Below the pieces are notes generated by a model, which did no database searches, was not told where the DNA came from, and saw only the letters and a program-made list of their open reading frames with translations. From contig JBAIAA010000454.1 in NCBI GenBank assembly GCA_037893245.1, forward strand, positions 294,059 through 358,058: a stretch of 64,000 nucleotides of DNA, read 5' to 3'. The DNA comes from Crossaster papposus. Lineage: Eukaryota > Echinodermata > Asteroidea > Velatida > Solasteridae. Below, piece by piece: positions 61,701-63,099 of this stretch (positions are counted from its first letter, which is position 1; each line of letters starts with the position of its first letter). The position numbers and the translations under genes are program-made.

Positions 61701-62669
61701 CGCAGGTGGAGTACATCGGGCGCAAGTCGAGTAAATTGGTAATACAAATAGAAGTATAAAACGGGCGCAGGTGGAGTACATCGGGCGCAAGTCGAGTAAA
61801 TTGGTAATACAAATAGAAGTATAAAACGGGCGCAGGTGGAGTACATCGGGCGCAAGTCGAGTAAATTGAAAATAAATATAGAAGTACAGCGGGTGCAAGT
61901 TAAGTAAATTATAAATAAAAATAGAAGTATAAAACGGGCGCAGGTGGAGCACTATTTCTAGAAGAAACCCTTCGCTGCAGGTAGAGTACAGCGGGCGCAA
62001 GTCGAGTACATTGGAAATAAAAATAGAAGTATAAAACGGGCGCAGGTGGAGTACAGCGGGTGCGAGTCTAGTACATTGGAAATAAAAAGATAAGACGGAC
62101 GCAGGTGGAGTACATCGGGCGCAAGTTAAGTTAATTGAAAATAAATATAGAAGTACAGCGGGCGCAAGTTGAGTACATTGCGGAAATAAAAATAGAAGTA
62201 TAAAACGGGCGCAGGTGGAGTACACTGGATGTGGATTTGAATTCTAACGCCTTTATTAACCCAGTATGTGAATTTAGACTGAGGATGTGAATTTGGGGGA
62301 TTTGGATTTGATTTAAAAATTATGTTGTTGAAATCACATCCTGCTAAGGACCGTGTCCGCTTTGAATGCAAAGCATTCCTAGTGATATGGGGCAAAGGGG
62401 TCCATCTCGTTTGTGTGGTGGTAATTGTTTTCCTGGAATCTCGGGAATTTCTTTCAGATATAGGAGGCGTGTTAGGTAACAATACTCTGGAGTGTGTATA
62501 AGGACGAGAGGGGGTATCCTTATGCCCCATTCGGGCAGGCTATATCCAACTTACTGTGATAAGGTTCCAGTAAAATGACGTCTGTGCCACTGCCTGGGCC
62601 GTGGTGGAGCAGGCTGGCCCAATCAACATTAGCTTCTGAGGAGGCAGCCGAATCTGCTCAAAGAAGAGT
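6677..62669 (-). CDS. GABBR2: GABA-B receptor subunit 2-like GPCR with C-type-lectin-like domain, whole locus (18 exons seen, 5' end missing)
   Basis: The locus encodes a class C GPCR of the plasma membrane that in known animals pairs with GABBR1 and signals through Gi/o. About 2.7 kb of coding exons are visible. The order is flytrap domain, lectin-like domain, seven transmembrane helices, coiled coil and tail. Subunit 2 affinity rests on SSPNLNN after TM1, AFGAMFSKTWRVH in TM3, FLAWETR after TM5 and NIPALNDSK before TM6; subunit 1 differs at these places. Most introns are phase 0. Introns around the lectin module and TM1 are phase 1 or 2. The N-terminal exons with signal peptide were not found up to position 64000. 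One junction (33718 to 30555) does not keep phase, so an exon is probably missing or spliced differently. It could be an invertebrate GABA-B paralogue rather than a strict orthologue. Confidence 0.9.
7330..7480. repeat. C runs and CT microsatellite
   Basis: Several C runs of 9 or more and a (CT)n tract lie together. CCCTGGATCTGCTC next to the first run resembles the end of the GGATCC element at 39374-39563. The stretch 7000-7330 shows no gene. Confidence 0.6.
7516..8400 (-). mobile_element. LINE reverse-transcriptase fragment (CR1/L2-like group)
   Basis: The minus strand encodes TILILFDYSAAFDTISHDIL, the first catalytic-aspartate motif of non-LTR reverse transcriptases. About 240 bases further on come IYADHTQLY (YADD box, last D lost) and LKLNDDKTEM. 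Frame breaks separate these pieces. The remainder resembles the C-terminal part of such LINEs. It lies in the intron before the last receptor exon, in the same orientation. The region 8400-9280 shows no other recognisable feature. Confidence 0.85.
9289..9590 (-). mobile_element. tRNA-derived SINE (family B), copy 1
   Basis: On the minus strand it begins GGGTGGCATGGTTGGC, passes CTCGCCTCTCACCAATGTGG, and includes GTCGATGTGGCCGGCTGCC and CGACCACGTTGTAGCCGCG. It ends before an ATT-rich tail. The copy at 37466-37814 is nearly colinear. Confidence 0.85.
9821..10990. mobile_element. foldback element (outer) with a same-family element inserted
   Basis: Left end TGGCCCTGTCACACCAGAAC at 9821 and its complement ending at 10990 are each bordered by TAA, consistent with a 3-base target duplication. 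The interior is made of degenerate ACGCTGG and GCGTGAGTA words on both strands. The element is split at 10118/10653 by a copy in opposite orientation. TIR start and TAA duplication would fit a PIF/Harbinger-type element, tentatively. Confidence 0.75.
10119..10652. mobile_element. inner foldback element, about 534 bp
   Basis: It starts TGGCCCTGTTACACCAGAAC and ends with the complement of the family end, with TAA directly repeated at 10116-10118 and 10653-10655. Its left half matches the right half of the outer element, and its right half the left half, so it sits inverted inside a relative. Confidence 0.75.
11583..11729 (-). CDS. GABBR2: GABA-B receptor exon: cytoplasmic tail, start of coiled coil
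   Basis: This 49-codon phase 0-0 exon begins VLAVIKNPMENPM directly after FLPK of the TM7 exon. It runs through a Ser/Asn-rich linker to KEMIQENRSLKERVAQ. Hydrophobic residues follow a 4-3 spacing that continues into the last exon as LEKSLEDI, a coiled coil. In GABA-B receptors this coiled coil pairs with subunit 1 and masks its ER-retention signal. The acceptor is gtgcag and the donor GTATTC. Confidence 0.88.
12230..12425. repeat. fragment of the TTAA-type MITE relative
   Basis: CGGTATCAAGCATCCTGT, TTTTCAAGAAAGGTG and ACGATTGCCAGGC match the interior of the element at 26855-27364. The intervening 11750-12230 contains a (GTTT)n microsatellite near 11885 and no gene. Confidence 0.55.
12660..13310. 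repeat. GC-rich foldback-like block with CGCAAGGC words
   Basis: Left part repeats CCGCAAGGCGC-type words; right part has CTGCGGCCGCCGCAGG and GCGGCCGCCGTATCC. The two halves are related as complements but without long exact ends. It lies in the intron between the TM6/7 exon and the coiled-coil exon. Confidence 0.5.
13473..13661 (-). CDS. GABBR2: GABA-B receptor exon: TM6 and TM7
   Basis: This 63-codon phase 0-0 exon encodes [20 protein letters not shown], two helices, and ends ILVVFLPK. GABBR2 carries [20 protein letters not shown] before TM6 and FVPK after TM7, so this exon is the strongest evidence for the subunit-2 assignment. The acceptor is ttacag and the donor GTGAAT. Confidence 0.95.
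13797..14072. mobile_element. partial element with GGTCACACATAAGCG end
   Basis: It starts GGCTCGGTCACACATAAGCG and contains AGAGCGCACATGTTAAAAAT, also present at 15127-15146 beyond the foldback cluster. A loose complement of the end, GTATGTGTGACTGGC, lies at 15444-15458, so the whole 13797-15465 may be one interrupted element. Confidence 0.4.
14073..14921. mobile_element. second cluster of the TGGCCCTGTCACAC foldback family
   Basis: Family starts are present at 14073 (after TAA) and 14402 (after TTA), and a family end at about 14921. The piece 14402-14921 is colinear with 10119-10652 in opposite orientation; 14073-14401 is a half element. The interior words are the same ACGCTGG/GCGTGAG. Confidence 0.7.
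14925..15424. mobile_element. foldback element with GTGGCCAGTGCGTTGTCG ends
   Basis: GGCCAGTGCGTTGTCGTTTG and, at the right, CGACGACAACTCACTGGCC mirror each other, each followed inward by CAGCATTCG. The interior is rich in GCGTGCACAT-like words. Confidence 0.6.
15754..16125. mobile_element. MITE with TTAA target site, copy 1
   Basis: Ends AGGTAGGATACACCATT and AATGGTGTATCCTACCT are exact complements and are flanked by TTAA on both sides. Copies lie at about 30995-31356 and 58871-59247. TTAA duplication is typical of piggyBac and Kolobok families; a piggyBac fragment lies at 2627-2970. Confidence 0.85.
16554..17443. mobile_element. foldback-type element with CACCAAACTAGTTCT ends
   Basis: CATCACACCAAACTAGTTCT at left is mirrored by AGAACTAGTTTGGTCTGACG at right. 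The interior repeats degenerate ACGGGCTTGGACT/AACGAGGT words. It lies in the intron before the TM6/7 exon. Confidence 0.6.
18054..18318. repeat. nested inverted repeats of GGGAGACA
   Basis: Outer arms AAATAGGCACTTTGGGAGACAA (18054-18075) and the near-complement at 18297-18318 enclose a perfect 14-base hairpin CACTTAGGGAGACA at 18112-18125/18132-18145. Confidence 0.75.
18564..18710 (-). CDS. GABBR2: GABA-B receptor exon: extracellular loop 2 and TM5
   Basis: This phase 0-0 exon encodes QDAENATLIRVPYITVC, then YYLYWSIALISFKGLLLIFG and AFLAWETRR. The cysteine is the loop-2 partner of the TM3 cysteine. KGLLMLFGCFLAWETRNV is the GABBR2 equivalent. NAT is a potential N-glycosylation site. The acceptor is gacag and the donor GTATGT. 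Confidence 0.94.
19178..19300 (-). CDS. GABBR2: GABA-B receptor exon: TM4
   Basis: This phase 0-0 exon reads VVQDSQLILMVAVLLVIDVA, IILPWQLFFPWRVDKIY, LPDK. GABBR2 has [31 protein letters not shown]. The Q-DP motif of vertebrates is replaced by QLFFP here. The acceptor tcgcag and donor GTAAAA are acceptable. Confidence 0.92.
19540..20436. mobile_element. TIR element with GACACCACGAACT ends, with an inner TIR pair
   Basis: GTCACGGACACCACGAACT at left is answered by AGTTCGTGGTGTCGGTGAC at right. Inside, GTGTCAGTTCGT near 19785 and ACGAACTGACAC near 20200 form a second pair. A solitary related end, ACCGACACCACGAACT, lies at 62777-62792. Confidence 0.55.
20440..21365. other. intron sequence without recognised gene
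   Basis: AT-rich stretch between the TM3 and TM4 exons. No protein similarity or clear repeat structure was seen apart from homopolymers. Confidence 0.5.
21370..21477 (-). CDS. GABBR2: GABA-B receptor exon: TM3 and start of intracellular loop 2
   Basis: This phase 0-0 exon encodes IRVWLIAVGFVLAFGAMF, SKTWRVHKVVARKTPKRK. GABBR2 has [24 protein letters not shown], so TM3 and the KTWRVH motif are nearly exact. The basic run ARKTPKRK is the second intracellular loop, which contacts G protein in this subunit. The donor is GTGACC, a usable but weaker site. Confidence 0.93.
21854..21911. repeat. two abutting hairpins
   Basis: TTAAGGGGG and its complement form a 9-base stem at 21854-21876. AATTAGGAGCG and CGCTCCTAATT form an 11-base stem at 21875-21911, overlapping the first by two bases. 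Confidence 0.7.
22154..22279. promoter_or_regulatory. two perfect CRE-containing palindromes
   Basis: AATATTGACGTCAATATT occurs at 22154-22171 and 22262-22279, with a one-sided variant between them. TGACGTCA is the full CREB/ATF site. The pair could equally be ends of a small TIR element. The rest of 22300-23780 shows no gene. Confidence 0.4.
23784..23875. repeat. 92-bp near-perfect hairpin
   Basis: GCTGTGATGTGGACCATGG and the complement of GACC..CACAGC mirror each other almost completely, with ACACCCGAGGGGG near the loop. It sits in the intron between the TM1 and TM2 side of the gene and an upstream AT-rich stretch. Confidence 0.75.
24708..24840 (-). CDS. GABBR2: GABA-B receptor exon: SSPNLNN loop and TM2
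   Basis: The exon reads IVRMSSPNLNNIILIGTVI, VYASVVMYGIDKNLVDE, KHLVTFCH. GABBR2 has [28 protein letters not shown] and an equivalent cysteine before TM3. Phase 2 entry completes an arginine codon split with the TM1 exon, and exit is phase 0 at GTATGT. Confidence 0.94.
25690..26058. repeat. degenerate CAACCAGTTAA-rich stretch and poly-G run
   Basis: Words such as CAACCAG and AACCAGTTA recur about a dozen times without fixed spacing, followed by a G run of about 18 just before the TM1 exon's intron side. The stretch 24930-25690 shows no gene. Confidence 0.45.
26095..26260 (-). CDS. GABBR2: GABA-B receptor exon: PLDRTPVIP linker and TM1
   Basis: The exon encodes GGVPLDRTPVIPIHRVEEY, then a hydrophobic helix FVVFVCLASLAGIGILLSLF ending FNVRYRALR. 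GABA-B receptors have GGxxPxDxT just before TM1 and FNxxxRxxR after it. Entry is phase 1 (aacag) and exit phase 2 (GTAAGT). A poly-G run lies just downstream in the intron. Confidence 0.93.
26855..27364. mobile_element. longer relative of the TTAA MITE family
   Basis: Ends AGGTATAGTATACACCATTT and AATGGTGTATACTACCT resemble the TTAA MITE ends but the interior differs. A fragment of the same interior is at 12230-12425. It lies between receptor exons at 27546 and 26260. Confidence 0.65.
27546..27623 (-). CDS. GABBR2: GABA-B receptor exon: linker strand GTYDTANDVLKMTSEMIWPG
   Basis: This short exon (phase 1 in, phase 1 out) reads FMEVLVGTYDTANDVLKM then TSEMIWPG. GABBR2 has VKVGEYNAVADTLEI and ends IxFxG before TM1; other GABA-B receptors end WPGG. 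The acceptor is aaacag and the donor GTATAC. It joins GG to the next exon (WPG-GGVPLDRTP). Its phase-1 entry accepts the lectin exon directly. Confidence 0.88.
27779..28009. mobile_element. MITE with ACTCT(A/G)CAAAAACT ends
   Basis: GTGTTTAGCGAGTAAACAC and TTTCTTGCTATCAG at left are mirrored by CTGATAGCAAGAAA and GTGTTTACTGGCTAAAC at right. A degenerate piece with AAACATGTTTAGTATGTAAG occurs at 53205-53290. Confidence 0.75.
28100..28296 (-). other. uncertain open stretch, possible extra receptor exon
   Basis: A phase-1 acceptor (cggtag) or phase-0 acceptor (ttgaag) opens into a frame reading NADVYVFILDGSVVIWN. It has a faint resemblance to the end of a GABA-B flytrap domain, but no strong donor keeps frame with the exon at 27623, and dispersed repeat sequence begins just upstream. 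I would not count it as coding without transcripts. Confidence 0.2.
28290..28640. repeat. dispersed repeat, copy 1 (copy 2 at 33310-33550)
   Basis: Both copies share CTTTATTCAC, a TCTTxTCTG word, TCTGGCAC, and CATTCAGGGAACAC followed by ATGGC and TCCTC, colinear over about 250 bases. Family unknown. The interval 28640-29300 otherwise shows no gene. Confidence 0.6.
29346..29542 (-). CDS. C-type-lectin-like domain, second half
   Basis: The exon ends TCSALDISGDAALIV, VSCSMPLAFVCQDQA. The CxxL...W/VxxxxCxxxxxFVCQ ending is diagnostic for the C-terminal strands and disulphide of the fold. The usual carbohydrate-binding EPN/QPD and WND motifs are absent, so calcium-dependent sugar binding is unlikely. 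The donor GTGAGT leaves phase 1 and joins in frame to the receptor exon at 27623, giving DQA-E-FMEVLVGTYD. The start is the acceptor caccgag, which continues phase 2 from the first lectin exon; an alternative tatag acceptor 12 codons upstream does not keep frame. Confidence 0.72.
29725..30090. repeat. degenerate tandem repeat, unit about 160 bp
   Basis: CAAGTTTGATTxxAATTGG with CTTCAAGTTTT, TTACAAT and CTTTTGA words recurs at least twice between the two lectin exons. A C run of about 20 follows at 30249. Confidence 0.5.
30345..30555 (-). CDS. C-type-lectin-like domain, first half, inside the GABA-B receptor locus
   Basis: The exon reads CWPTWIKHHRSCYMLV, then GLEDAVSYCRTNDNSRLASV and NNGTEVDWLFRTL. 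C-type-lectin-like domains begin with Cx3W(x)nSCY, then the helix AxxYCxxxxxxLASI and a second helix ExxxL, all seen here. A good acceptor (ccgtcag) gives phase 1 entry and GTATGT gives phase 2 exit. Reading frame stays open upstream through a hydrophobic stretch (LCFVLPLMFVCL) starting at an ATG near 30630, which could be a signal peptide of a shorter transcript. Strand matches the receptor exons on both sides. Joining to the previous receptor exon would break phase, so an intermediate exon or alternative start is implied. Confidence 0.75.
30995..31356. mobile_element. TTAA MITE, copy 2
   Basis: Colinear with 15754-16125 through TTTGAAAGTAAATAATGATT-like sequence, a central ACGGCAATCG hairpin and GGTCAGTTAAAC; the right end ATGGTGTATACGAACTTTAA is degraded, as is the left. 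Confidence 0.75.
31655..32830. repeat. minisatellite, unit about 21-23 bp
   Basis: About 50 copies of GAAACAACGTGGGGTAGATAT and variants fill 1.2 kb of the intron between the exons at 33.8k and 30.5k. Variants such as AACAACAGCGGTGGGTAGAT recur at spaced positions, suggesting a higher-order unit. The minus strand is open for over 400 codons, but only as a by-product of the repeat. Confidence 0.9.
33580..33640. repeat. long C run
   Basis: About 26 C followed by CT-rich sequence. Comparable runs lie near 26040, 30250, 38680, 39535, 40490, 49100, 51480, 51780, 51840, 52940, 54510 and 55720. Confidence 0.8.
33718..33843 (-). CDS. GABBR2: GABA-B receptor exon: flytrap end, RRLEDFTYDDKEMSQVFFE to NFYGTS
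   Basis: This 42-codon exon encodes RRLEDFTYDDKEMSQ and FFESLDRTNFYGTS. GABBR2 has LxDFNYTDxxLGxxIxxAMxxTNFFGVTG in the same place. The acceptor ccgtag is good and gives phase 0. The donor reads GTATAA, weaker than the others, and leaves phase 0. The next expected piece, the GxVxFxxxGERxG strand that closes lobe 2, is not obvious downstream, so the next splice partner is unresolved. Confidence 0.88.
34150..34838. other. AT-rich stretch without recognised gene
   Basis: Intron before the exon at 33.8k. No repeat family or coding similarity was seen. Confidence 0.5.
34839..35084. mobile_element. MITE with ATAGGGACCATT ends
   Basis: GGGACCATTACATTTTGATA and TATGCGGCTCG at left are mirrored at right by AGCCGCATACGTATCCCGT and CAAATCCAATGATCCCTAT, giving arms of about 60 bases. 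Confidence 0.7.
35175..35330. mobile_element. MITE family GCATTCAAAGCGGACAC, copy 1
   Basis: TTTTGCATTCAAAGCGGATA, GGTCCTTAGCAGGATGTGAT and CAAATTCACATCC mark this family. Other copies: 45240-45376, 53660-54105, 62222-62385. Confidence 0.7.
35667..35794. mobile_element. TIR element, family ATATTAGTATTTGCT, copy 2
   Basis: Colinear with 3097-3222 over its full length, including TCCATTTGGTATGAATA and GGTCGGGGCTACCTT. A related end pair lies at 36240-36345. Confidence 0.75.
36418..36555 (-). CDS. GABBR2: GABA-B receptor exon: flytrap lobe 2, YGYDAAWAIALALNESAE
   Basis: This 46-codon phase 0-0 exon begins TPLEFDLELRRRMALPKN and ends YGYDAAWAIALALNESAE. All GABA-B receptors have a (F/Y)AYDAxWAxALALN helix here. 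The acceptor is catcag and the donor GTGAGT. The preceding intron (37938 to 36556) contains a 250-bp tandem repeat and a SINE. Confidence 0.92.
36690..37420. repeat. tandem repeat, unit about 245 bp, 2.5 to 3 copies
   Basis: AACTTACTTTCAACGA, GCGCCCTCTAGC and GATGACGTCAC recur at about 245-base spacing; a third partial unit includes AGAGCGCCCTCTAGCGGCCG near 37365. Units are well diverged. Confidence 0.75.
37466..37814 (+). mobile_element. tRNA-derived SINE (family B), copy 2
   Basis: The tRNA-like head has GGCTTGTGTGTAAAGCGCTC and B box GGGTTCAATTCCC. The body holds GGATTTTTCTCCGGGTCTTC and GATGTGGCCGGCTGCC, and the tail is (ATT)n. It matches 9289-9590 except that the latter lacks about 40 bases in the body. 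Confidence 0.88.
37939..38139 (-). CDS. GABBR2: GABA-B receptor exon: flytrap lobe 2, GYVWFHLGWFSYSWWE
   Basis: This 67-codon phase 0-0 exon encodes AGRQGMIGPGYVWFHLGWF, SYSWWELDD, then CTTAEYKRAVEGSYYISTE. The family hallmark is GMxGxxYxWxxxGWYxxxWW followed by a cysteine and the AVEG strand, which fits closely. The acceptor is ccacag and the donor GTAAGA. The tryptophan-rich loop contributes to the ligand cleft in GABA-B receptors; which ligand this copy binds cannot be told from this exon. Confidence 0.93.
39087..39152 (-). CDS. GABBR2: GABA-B receptor exon: flytrap, DARIIIVNAYESKARRVMCE
   Basis: This 22-codon phase 0-0 micro-exon encodes ALDARIIIVNAY and ESKARRVMCE. The GABA-B equivalent is the DARIIIGxFxxxxARxVxCE strand and helix, including the conserved cysteine. 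The acceptor is aaacag and the donor GTAGGT. It lies only about 1 kb from the next exon but 8.7 kb from the previous one, in an intron holding a very large inverted repeat and a foldback element. Confidence 0.88.
39332..39890. mobile_element. MITE of GTATACGTTTGGTAATT family, interrupted
   Basis: Body with ATAGATATATACCATAAAAC, TTGCCGAAAAT, GGAGCGGTTATGTCCACGC and GTACTTCGAAGTGAAA matches 57247-57640. Right end ATTACCAAACGTATACGATC. A 190-bp element is inserted at 39374. Confidence 0.75.
39374..39563. mobile_element. GGATCC-ended element inserted in a MITE
   Basis: Begins CAGGGGCGGATCCAGGAATT and ends CCCTGGATCCGCGCATG, with CTATA directly repeated at 39369-39373 and 39564-39568. It carries GGGGGGCGCGCGCCGG and a C run. 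Confidence 0.75.
40000..41780. other. intron stretch: C run, CAG run, AT-rich sequence
   Basis: A C run lies at about 40490, a (CAG)5 at 40608 and an element-like piece with GTGAGT/ACTC words at 40650-40870 similar to 58430-58620. No coding similarity was seen. Confidence 0.45.
41791..45167. mobile_element. large inverted-repeat element, 3.4 kb, arms about 1.2 kb
   Basis: Left arm 41791-42943 and right arm 43959-45167 are reverse complements throughout: TATGAAGCAGAATCAGTGTC at the left edge, its complement at the right. CTTTA is directly repeated at 41786-41790 and 45168-45172. Arms carry subterminal AATTCGGATGC word arrays, then CAGATTTATGTG-rich sequence, then repeated AACCACGACGTTTTGAAAG words. 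The 1-kb centre has only short open frames without recognised similarity. It is probably a non-autonomous DNA element. Confidence 0.85.
45240..45376. mobile_element. MITE family GCATTCAAAGCGGACAC, copy 2 (partial)
   Basis: GTGATTTTGCATTTAAAGCC and CCAAATTCACACC match the family. It ends where the CCCGGG foldback begins, and AAGGATGTGGAAT after 46788 may be its continuation. Confidence 0.5.
45385..46786. mobile_element. foldback element with ACCGGTTTCACACTAC ends
   Basis: ACCGTTTTCACACTAC at left and GTAGTGTGAAACCGGT at right are complements; subterminal arrays of CCCGGGTTA follow on both sides. The interior 45590-46000 is an array of GATACGATC-type words, then 46019 TATAAATA and about 400 bases without recognised similarity. 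Confidence 0.7.
46800..47845. other. intron stretch without recognised gene
   Basis: Short open frames on both strands lack convincing similarity. It lies just downstream of the exon at 47850-47951. Confidence 0.45.
47850..47951 (-). CDS. GABBR2: GABA-B receptor exon: flytrap, ITLISSESFEEDPTNQVANLK
   Basis: This 34-codon phase 0-0 exon reads AINDLINLMKAENITLI followed by SSESFEEDPTNQVANLK. GABA-B receptors carry the same helix-strand unit, with the ESFxxDP motif before the hinge strand. The acceptor is tgcag preceded by pyrimidines, and the donor is GTAAGT. It follows QDVFAL of the preceding exon and leads to ALDARIIIV of the next without a frame change. Confidence 0.92.
48376..48928. mobile_element. 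TIR element, arms about 85 bp
   Basis: TTTCGTTCAC, TGTAGATTTGCTAAAC, ATACATTTTTGGAAACGTTA and CAATGTTTACATTTG are all mirrored at the right end. The interior has TGATGACGTCATCG and CATGACGTCATT. Confidence 0.8.
49050..49140. repeat. C run of about 40 next to a MITE end
   Basis: CCCAGCACGATATAAGACC, an end of the family at 55570-55790, precedes the run. From 49150 to 50215 no gene is seen. Confidence 0.7.
50218..50955. mobile_element. foldback element with CAGTCACACGGCCA ends
   Basis: CAGTCACACGGCCATGTTACGG at left and CCGTAAGTGGCCGTGTGACTG at right mirror each other. Interior consists of TTACGGATG and GCGGAT words in both orientations. Confidence 0.8.
51390..51820. mobile_element. MITE-like piece(s) of the GCACGATATG family with G/C runs
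   Basis: CCCAGCACAATATGAG near 51398 and the complement of CCAGCAAGATATGGGTCC near 51800 resemble the ends at 55570-55790. Interior holds TATTGTTACCTGACGC and AACCTAAAGGAATTCCT, shared with that copy. Confidence 0.5.
51873..52289. repeat. tandem duplication of about 208 bp, nearly identical
   Basis: Both copies run from ACATAATGCAGATTCGTCCC to TTAATTATGAAAACTACAC. The five differences I see are single-base or short length changes, nearly all in homopolymers or simple runs. A long G run lies immediately upstream. The pattern suggests an assembly duplication of unpolished long reads as much as a biological event. Confidence 0.85.
52645..52900 (+). mobile_element. tRNA-type SINE (family A), copy 2
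   Basis: GGTTCGTGGGTTCCAACCC (B box), CTTGGGAAAGACACTTAAC, TTGCCTCTCTCCACACATG and the tail AAAGCGCTTCGAGG, TAAGCGCTATATAC follow the order of the family. Confidence 0.75.
53399..53569 (-). CDS. GABBR2: GABA-B receptor exon: flytrap lobe 1, SYSAASSALS to HQNQDVFAL
   Basis: This 57-codon phase 0-0 exon encodes SYSAASSALSNR, FPYFYRTYMPDSM, then ARIRLIKKFGWQRVATIHQ. GABA-B receptors have the equivalent SYxxSSPxLSxRxxFPxFFRT and a helix ending in FGWxRVxTxxQ, which forms part of the ligand cleft between the lobes. The acceptor is ctctag and the donor GTAGGT. Frame and position agree with both neighbouring exons. The intron before it is about 9 kb and holds a 2.3-kb minisatellite and a LINE fragment. 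Confidence 0.93.
53660..54105. mobile_element. MITE family GCATTCAAAGCGGACAC, copy 3, interrupted
   Basis: Left end CGCATTCAAAGTGGACACGG and right GTGTCCGCTTTGAATGC are complements. AATTTGGAGCATTTGGATGT lies inside. A 217-bp element interrupts the right arm. Confidence 0.8.
53858..54074. mobile_element. inserted MITE with CCAGTCGGCAAAACTAT ends
   Basis: CCAGTCGGCAAAACTAT and ATAGTTTTGCCGACTGG are exact complements; AACACGCGTTT words recur inside. It sits in the arm of the surrounding element. Confidence 0.8.
54505..54582. repeat. interrupted C run of about 75 bases
   Basis: The longest homopolymer tract here, with only a few A interruptions, followed by an A run. 54110-54500 and 54600-54950 show no gene. 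Confidence 0.9.
54958..55012. repeat. solitary unit of the 59.9-62.2k minisatellite
   Basis: GTGTAAGACGGACGCGGGTG, GAGTACAGCAGGCGCCAGTC, GGGTAC corresponds word for word to the longer unit of the array, with a few substitutions. Confidence 0.7.
55570..55790. mobile_element. MITE with GCACGATATGTGGCAGAG ends and a G run
   Basis: CAGCACGATATGTGGCAGAG at left and CTCTGCCACATATCGTGC at right are complements. A G run of about 30 lies directly inside the right end. 55020-55565 shows no gene. Confidence 0.85.
55881..56102. mobile_element. MITE with 60-bp arms
   Basis: AACTTTAAATTCTCAAGACC and CACTGTTGCTATATCACGTG at left are mirrored at right over about 60 bases. 56110-56750 shows no gene. Confidence 0.85.
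56760..57250 (-). mobile_element. LINE reverse-transcriptase fragment
   Basis: The minus strand encodes VAPSLAGWIADFLSDRQQCV, then after a break RHFKYVDDMTVIETRT (YVDD catalytic box) and LHTWSSNNKMRLNPKKNALD. This is the palm-thumb part of a non-LTR reverse transcriptase of a common marine-invertebrate LINE type. Frame changes mark it as degraded. It is distinct from the 8.0k copy. Confidence 0.85.
57247..57640. mobile_element. MITE of GTATACGTTTGGTAATT family, copy 2
   Basis: Left TTAAAGGGGTCGTATACGTT and right GAGTAATTACCAAACGTAAT; body colinear with 39332-39890 but without the insertion, and about 30 bases longer in the middle. Next to it, 57650-57850 holds a degenerate direct repeat of CTGGTTCYGTT...GCTGCAAT. 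Confidence 0.8.
58430..58620. repeat. element-like piece with GTGAATTTTCACTCT words
   Basis: GTGAGTGAATTTTCACTCTG and TTGGATTTTGATC resemble 40650-40870 on the other strand. 57850-58430 and 58620-58870 show no gene. Confidence 0.4.
58871..59247. mobile_element. TTAA MITE, copy 3
   Basis: AGGTAGGATACATTATTTGC at left, AATAGTGTATCCTACCT at right, and a central CGACGGCGATCGTG hairpin, colinear with 15754-16125. Flanks are CCAA and TGAA, so the target duplication has decayed. Confidence 0.85.
59940..62225. repeat. minisatellite of two alternating units, 2.3 kb
   Basis: Units of about 45 and 63 bases share GAGTACAGCGGGCGCAAGTC, GAGTAAATTG and AAATAAAxATAGAAGTA; the longer adds TAAAACGGGCGCAGGTGG. 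A leader, AGAAGAAACCCTTxGCTGCA, stands at the array start and again near 61962, marking a large-scale duplication. Minus-strand frames are open in all three phases for 180-340 codons, which is a repeat effect. 59250-59930 shows no gene. Confidence 0.92.
62222..62385. mobile_element. MITE family GCATTCAAAGCGGACAC, copy 4 (one end)
   Basis: GGATGTGAATTTGGGGGATT, GTTGAAATCACATCCTGCTA and CCGTGTCCGCTTTGAATGC match the right half of the family. The left half is replaced by the minisatellite. Confidence 0.7.
62555..62669 (-). CDS. GABBR2: GABA-B receptor exon: flytrap lobe 1, KLMLIGPACS strand
   Basis: The exon translates to a peptide containing LPPQKLMLIGPACSTTAQ and FYWNLIT. This matches the GABA-B segment that runs from the strand before the conserved GxxCS loop to the WNL helix end. 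The donor is a clean GTAAGT. The acceptor is less certain: CAG at 62671-62670 gives a phase-2 entry, and two AGs a few codons further in are possible. The frame continues exactly into the exon at 53569 as WNLIT-MSYSAASSALS, the typical continuation in the family. It is the most upstream exon seen, so at least one exon with the signal peptide and first strands should lie outside the window. Confidence 0.85.
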
Positions 62670-63099
62670 CTGGTTCCCAGACCGGCGTCACACTATAACA
62701 ACATACAATAGAAAGATTTGAACTATTTTATTAGTGGGCTTAGAGTTGAAGTGACAATGGCTTTAGTTTATCAGATGTTGTTACCGACACCACGAACTAA
62801 CACTTAGGTTTCTAAATTGACACATTGACACTATGCGGTTTTACTTCGTAAATACCGTCCAGTGAACAATTTCGGTTTCACGAAATGCCATTTATTTTTG
62901 TTATCGAACGATGGGCTCACCAATAGAGCCGTTACATAAGATTTTTGTTAAGCCTGAACGCTCTTAGTTTATAAAAACGGACATTGCATTTGAACGCCTT
63001 TCTTCTCGGTCTGAGCGTTCGAACTTCGCTTGTCATAAGATTCTTACGACTTGCTGATGCACACGTTTATAATAAGTTTTTGGCCGATACTTTCTATTT

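Noticed and set aside
59800-62225. Several minus-strand open frames of 180-340 codons with FTRLAPAVLHLRPFYTS repeats
   Set aside because: All three frames are open across the 59.9-62.2k minisatellite. No start context, domain or conservation beyond the DNA repeat.
59940-62225. CRISPR-like or regularly spaced array
   Set aside because: No unique spacers between repeats; it is a eukaryotic minisatellite with variable units.
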